A stretch of 7,996 nucleotides of DNA, from positions 1 through 7,996 of the forward strand of contig WRJU01000169.1 of assembly GCA_009778425.1 (NCBI GenBank), in the 5' to 3' direction. The number at the start of each line of letters is the position of its first letter. Positions within the stretch are counted from its first letter, which is position 1. A program made the position numbers and the translations under genes. The stretch comes from Pseudomonadota bacterium. Its GTDB lineage: Bacteria; Pseudomonadota; Gammaproteobacteria; Burkholderiales; Rhodocyclaceae. The notes under the pieces were generated by a model that made no database searches, was not told the origin of the DNA, and was given only the letters and a program-made list of their open reading frames with translations. Of this stretch, positions 5,662 to 7,996 are shown in pieces.

Positions 5662-6768
5662 TTGCCGCTTTCCCGCATTGACCCCGCCCGCTATTCCCTC
5701 TTGCTCACCGGTAAGGTAGAAAGTTTCTGCCGCGCGTTTGTTGGCCTCGGTCTGCCTACGCCACAAGTGTTTGCTTCACCACCGCTCGGCTACCGGCTGC
5801 GGGCGGAGTTCCGGATGTGGCACACGGGCGGGCGGCTCGATTACGCGATGTTTGACCCCGCCGACCCACGCCGTGCCGTGCCGGTGGACGACTTTCCGCC
5901 CGCCGTCGATCTCATCCGCGCCCTGATGCCGAAATTGCGGGAACGGCTACAGGCTGAGGAATCCCTGCGTCGGCGCATTTTTCAGGTCGAATTCCTGACC
6001 ACCCTGAAGGGCGAGGCGCTGGTGAGCCTCATCTATCACCGGCGGCTCGACGCTGAATGGGAAGCTGCCGCGCAGATGCTTGCCGCCGATCTTGGCGTAC
6101 AGCTTGTCGGGCGCAGCCGGGGGCAGAAAATCGTGATCGGGCGCGACTGGCTGGAAGAAGAAATTGAAGTCGACGGCCTGTACTTGCGCACCCGCCAGAC
6201 CGAGGGCGGTTTCACTCAGCCCAACGGCGAAGTCAACCGCGCCATGCTCGGCTGGGCGCGCGCGCAAGTTGCGGGGCAGGGCGGCGACCTGCTGGAACTT
6301 TATTGCGGCAATGGCAATTTCACTGTGGCACTGGCCCCGCTATTCGGCAAGGCGCTTGCTACCGAATTGAGCAAAACCTCGGTTGCCGCCGCGCGTTGGG
6401 GTTTGGAAGCCAATGGTGTGGGCAATGTCGCGCTGGCGCGGATGGCGAGCAATGAAATCAGCGCTGCGCTGGCGCGTGAGCGAGCCTTCCGGCGGCTCCA
6501 TGAACAGAATATCGACCTCGATGCCTACCGTTTCTCCACCCTTTTTGTCGACCCGCCCAGAGCCGGACTGGACGCGCCGACACTGGCATTGGCGCGCGGC
6601 TTCGACCGTGTGCTCTACATTTCCTGCAATCCCGTGACTCTGCTTGAGAACGTCGGCACGATTCTTTCCACCCATCGCATCGTGGCGGCGGCCGTGTTCG
6701 ACCAGTTTCCCTATACCGAGCACCTCGAATCCGGCCTGTTGCTGGAGCGGCGCGAGCCGCGCGGGTGA
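5662..6768 (+). CDS. trmA: tRNA (uracil-54 C5)-methyltransferase
   Basis: TrmA uses S-adenosylmethionine to make m5U (ribothymidine) at position 54 of the tRNA T-loop. The 368-residue protein matches E. coli TrmA (366) end to end: YRLRAEFRMWH in the N-terminal RNA-binding part, the SAM motif DLLELYCGNGNF (209-220), GGFTQPN before it, FVDPPRAGLD, the nucleophile Cys322 in YISCNP, and Glu356 in HLESG, equivalent to E. coli Cys324 and Glu358. All key residues are present. The TTG at 5662 is the only start that fits the family N-terminus, since an in-frame TGA sits two codons before it. No clear ribosome site precedes it, so initiation is probably weak. It lies 60 bases after the glycosyltransferase and may be read from the same transcript. 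RlmD/TrmA-like paralogues carry iron-sulfur cysteines at the N-terminus that are absent here. Confidence 0.96.
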   Translation: MPLSRIDPARYSLLLTGKVESFCRAFVGLGLPTPQVFASPPLGYRLRAEFRMWHTGGRLDYAMFDPADPRRAVPVDDFPPAVDLIRALMPKLRERLQAEESLRRRIFQVEFLTTLKGEALVSLIYHRRLDAEWEAAAQMLAADLGVQLVGRSRGQKIVIGRDWLEEEIEVDGLYLRTRQTEGGFTQPNGEVNRAMLGWARAQVAGQGGDLLELYCGNGNFTVALAPLFGKALATELSKTSVAAARWGLEANGVGNVALARMASNEISAALARERAFRRLHEQNIDLDAYRFSTLFVDPPRAGLDAPTLALARGFDRVLYISCNPVTLLENVGTILSTHRIVAAAVFDQFPYTEHLESGLLLERREPRG

Positions 6769-6795
6769 TGGGTGGGGCATCATCCGTTTGTGCGC

Positions 6796-6848
6796 TTGCC
6801 TTTGGGGTAAGCACGTAAAATAATCGACACCGTAATTTTCACCGGAGG
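6796..6848 (+). promoter_or_regulatory. Sigma-70-type promoter and ribosome site for the ene reductase gene
   Basis: TTGCCT (6796-6801) and AATAAT (6819-6824) are separated by 17 bases, with four and five matches to the -35 and -10 consensus. Transcription would start near 6831. GGAGG at 6844-6848 lies five bases before the ATG at 6854. This is the clearest promoter in the window and implies the gene is transcribed separately from trmA. No obvious operator palindrome for a NemR-type repressor was found around it. Confidence 0.55.
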
Positions 6849-6853
6849 TTTTC

Positions 6854-7903
6854 ATGACGACCCTGTTCAATTCCCTGCAACTTGGCGATTTGACCTTGCC
6901 GAACCGCATCATCATGGCGCCTATGACCCGTTGCCGCGCCGACGCCGGGGGTGTGCCCAACGCATTGATGACCCAGTATTACGTCCAGCGCGCGGACGCC
7001 GGACTGATTCTTTCCGAGGGATGCCCCGTGATTCCGCAGGGGGTGGGCTATCCCGATGTTCCCGGCATCTGGAATGATGCGCAAATCGCGGGCTGGCGCG
7101 CTCTCACCGAAGCCGTGCATAAGGCAGGGGGGCGCATCTTCCTGCAACTCTGGCATGTGGGGCGGGTTTCCGACCCGATTTATCTCAATGGCGAACTGCC
7201 CGTCGCCCCAAGCGCCATTGCGCTCGGAGGCCACATCAATCTGGTTCGTCCAATAAGACCCTATGTCACGCCGCGCGCGCTGGAGACGATAGAGATTCCC
7301 GGCATCGTCGCGGCGTTTCGCCAAGGCGCTGTCAACGCCAAGGCAGCGGGCTTCGATGGCGTGGAAATCCACGGCGCAAATGGCTACCTGATCGACCAGT
7401 TTTTGCAGGACAGCACCAACAAACGCACCGACGCCTATGGCGGCTCCATAGAGAACCGCGCCCGTTTGATGCTGGAAGTCACCGACGCCTGTATCGAAGT
7501 CTGGGGGGCAGGGCGCGTCGGCATGCACATCTCGCCGCGTTGCGATTCGCAAGGCATGGGCGATAGCGACCCCGCCGCCACGTTCGGTTATGTCGCCAAG
7601 GAACTGGGCAAGCGCCGTATTGCCTTCATCTTTGCGCGTGAAGCGCAAGGCTTGGGGCTACTCGGCCCGCAACTCAAACAAGCGTTCGGCGGCGTGTTCA
7701 TCGCCAATCAGGGGCTGACCGGCGAGACGGCGGTTCAGGCGCTGGAGAGCTACGCCGACGCCGTCGGTTTCGGGGTGCCCTTTATCGCCAATCCCGATCT
7801 GGTGACGCGGCTGAAACAGGACGTGCCGTGGAATACGCCCAGGCCGGAGCTTTTCTTCGGCGGTGGGACGGATGGTTATATCGACTATCCGTGCCTGAGC
7901 TGA
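6854..7903 (+). CDS. nemA: NemA-like FMN-dependent ene reductase (old yellow enzyme family)
   Basis: The 349-residue cytosolic TIM-barrel flavoprotein belongs to the old yellow enzyme family, which uses NAD(P)H to reduce activated C=C bonds, maleimides, quinones or nitro esters. Visible landmarks are NRIIMAPMTR (17-26) for FMN, Gln98 in FLQLWHVGR, and the substrate-binding pair His173/Asn176 with proton donor Tyr178 in EIHGANGYL. It continues with DQFLQDSTNKRTDAYGGSIENRARL and the phosphate-binding end PFIANPDL, closing with FFGGGTDGYIDYP. Length is normal. One oddity is VGMHISPRCDSQGMGDSDP: residue 225 is His, where classical members such as OYE1 (Arg243) and PETN reductase (Arg233) have a flavin-contacting Arg. 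The physiological substrate cannot be told, and no repressor gene is adjacent, so the symbol is a family-level one. It has its own promoter and a strong GGAGG ribosome site. Confidence 0.9.
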   Translation: MTTLFNSLQLGDLTLPNRIIMAPMTRCRADAGGVPNALMTQYYVQRADAGLILSEGCPVIPQGVGYPDVPGIWNDAQIAGWRALTEAVHKAGGRIFLQLWHVGRVSDPIYLNGELPVAPSAIALGGHINLVRPIRPYVTPRALETIEIPGIVAAFRQGAVNAKAAGFDGVEIHGANGYLIDQFLQDSTNKRTDAYGGSIENRARLMLEVTDACIEVWGAGRVGMHISPRCDSQGMGDSDPAATFGYVAKELGKRRIAFIFAREAQGLGLLGPQLKQAFGGVFIANQGLTGETAVQALESYADAVGFGVPFIANPDLVTRLKQDVPWNTPRPELFFGGGTDGYIDYPCLS

Positions 7904-7923
7904 GGCAATGCCCGAAAACCGGA

Positions 7924-7996
7924 ATGCCTGAGAAAGTCATCACCATTGTCGCCATTGCCACGCCTGTCGGGCGTGGCGGGGGTGGCATCGTCCGGG
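7924..7996 (+). CDS. mnmE: tRNA modification GTPase MnmE, N-terminal start (3' truncated by window edge)
   Basis: Only the first 24 codons are present: MPEKVITIVAIA followed by TPVGRGGGGIVR. This is the recognisable N-terminus of MnmE (family form TIAAIATPPGRGGIGIVR), the folate-binding GTPase that works with MnmG to place the aminomethyl-type group on C5 of wobble uridine 34. The family's second proline in TPPGRGG is Val here and the following Ile/Val is Gly; both are mild departures. The ATG at 7924 was chosen because the ATG at 7908 meets a stop after seven codons and because the family sequence begins directly after it. Only a weak GGA sits close upstream. The gene begins 20 bases after the ene reductase stop in the same direction, so read-through from that transcript is plausible. 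The G domain and C-terminal CxGK lie outside the window. Confidence 0.85.
   Translation, partial: MPEKVITIVAIATPVGRGGGGIVR

Noticed and set aside
5634..5681. A 15-codon ATG ORF overlapping the trmA start, considered as an alternative trmA N-terminus by frameshift or a leader peptide.
   Set aside because: It is in a different frame, has no ribosome site, and TrmA homology begins naturally at the TTG codon 5662.
6763..6785. GGGTGATG/CATCATCC stem at the end of trmA as an intrinsic terminator.
   Set aside because: It overlaps the stop codon, contains a G-T pair, and is followed by GTTTG rather than a T-run. It may still influence the transcript end, but support is too weak to annotate.
6839..7648. 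A 269-codon open frame antisense to the ene reductase.
   Set aside because: Shadow of a gene with intact catalytic residues on the plus strand.
1..7996. CRISPR arrays, tRNA/rRNA genes, insertion sequences or phage genes.
   Set aside because: No regularly spaced direct repeats, tRNA-like cloverleaf, transposase or integrase sequence was recognised on either strand.

Overview
The window reads as a stretch of chromosome from a GC-rich Gram-negative bacterium, most likely a betaproteobacterium. This is inferred from the gene set (DsbB, a Kdo transferase for lipopolysaccharide, TrmA, a NemA-type ene reductase, MnmE) and from protein wording; no rRNA or other taxonomic marker is present. Coding density is high, and no gap between genes exceeds about 210 bases.

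Layout from left to right: the 3' end of dsbB (+) is followed closely by a convergent small PilZ-domain gene (-). A 211-base intergenic region holds a perfect 9-bp palindrome and an AT-rich, operator-like cluster of inverted repeats. It leads into a complete higBA toxin-antitoxin operon (+). Convergent to it is waaA (-), which attaches Kdo to lipid A. Divergent from waaA is a two-gene unit (+): a UDP-glucuronate 4-epimerase-type enzyme and, two bases after its stop, an ArnT/GT83-type polytopic membrane glycosyltransferase starting at GTG. Then come trmA (+, TTG start), a NemA-like flavin ene reductase (+) with its own recognisable promoter and strong ribosome site, and the first 24 codons of mnmE (+), cut off by the window edge.

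Functionally there are four themes. Envelope: DsbB oxidative folding, WaaA, and the epimerase/glycosyltransferase pair, which together suggest uronic-acid decoration of the Kdo/lipid A region. Signalling: PilZ, a cyclic-di-GMP effector type. Accessory: the higBA module. Housekeeping tRNA modification: trmA (m5U54) and mnmE (wobble U34), flanking the ene reductase.

Nothing here clearly amounts to an undescribed system. The observations most worth a second look are the epimerase/GT83 pair beside waaA, a histidine in the ene reductase where classical old yellow enzymes have a flavin-contacting arginine, and the nested inverted repeats ahead of higB. No CRISPR array, tRNA, rRNA or insertion sequence was seen.
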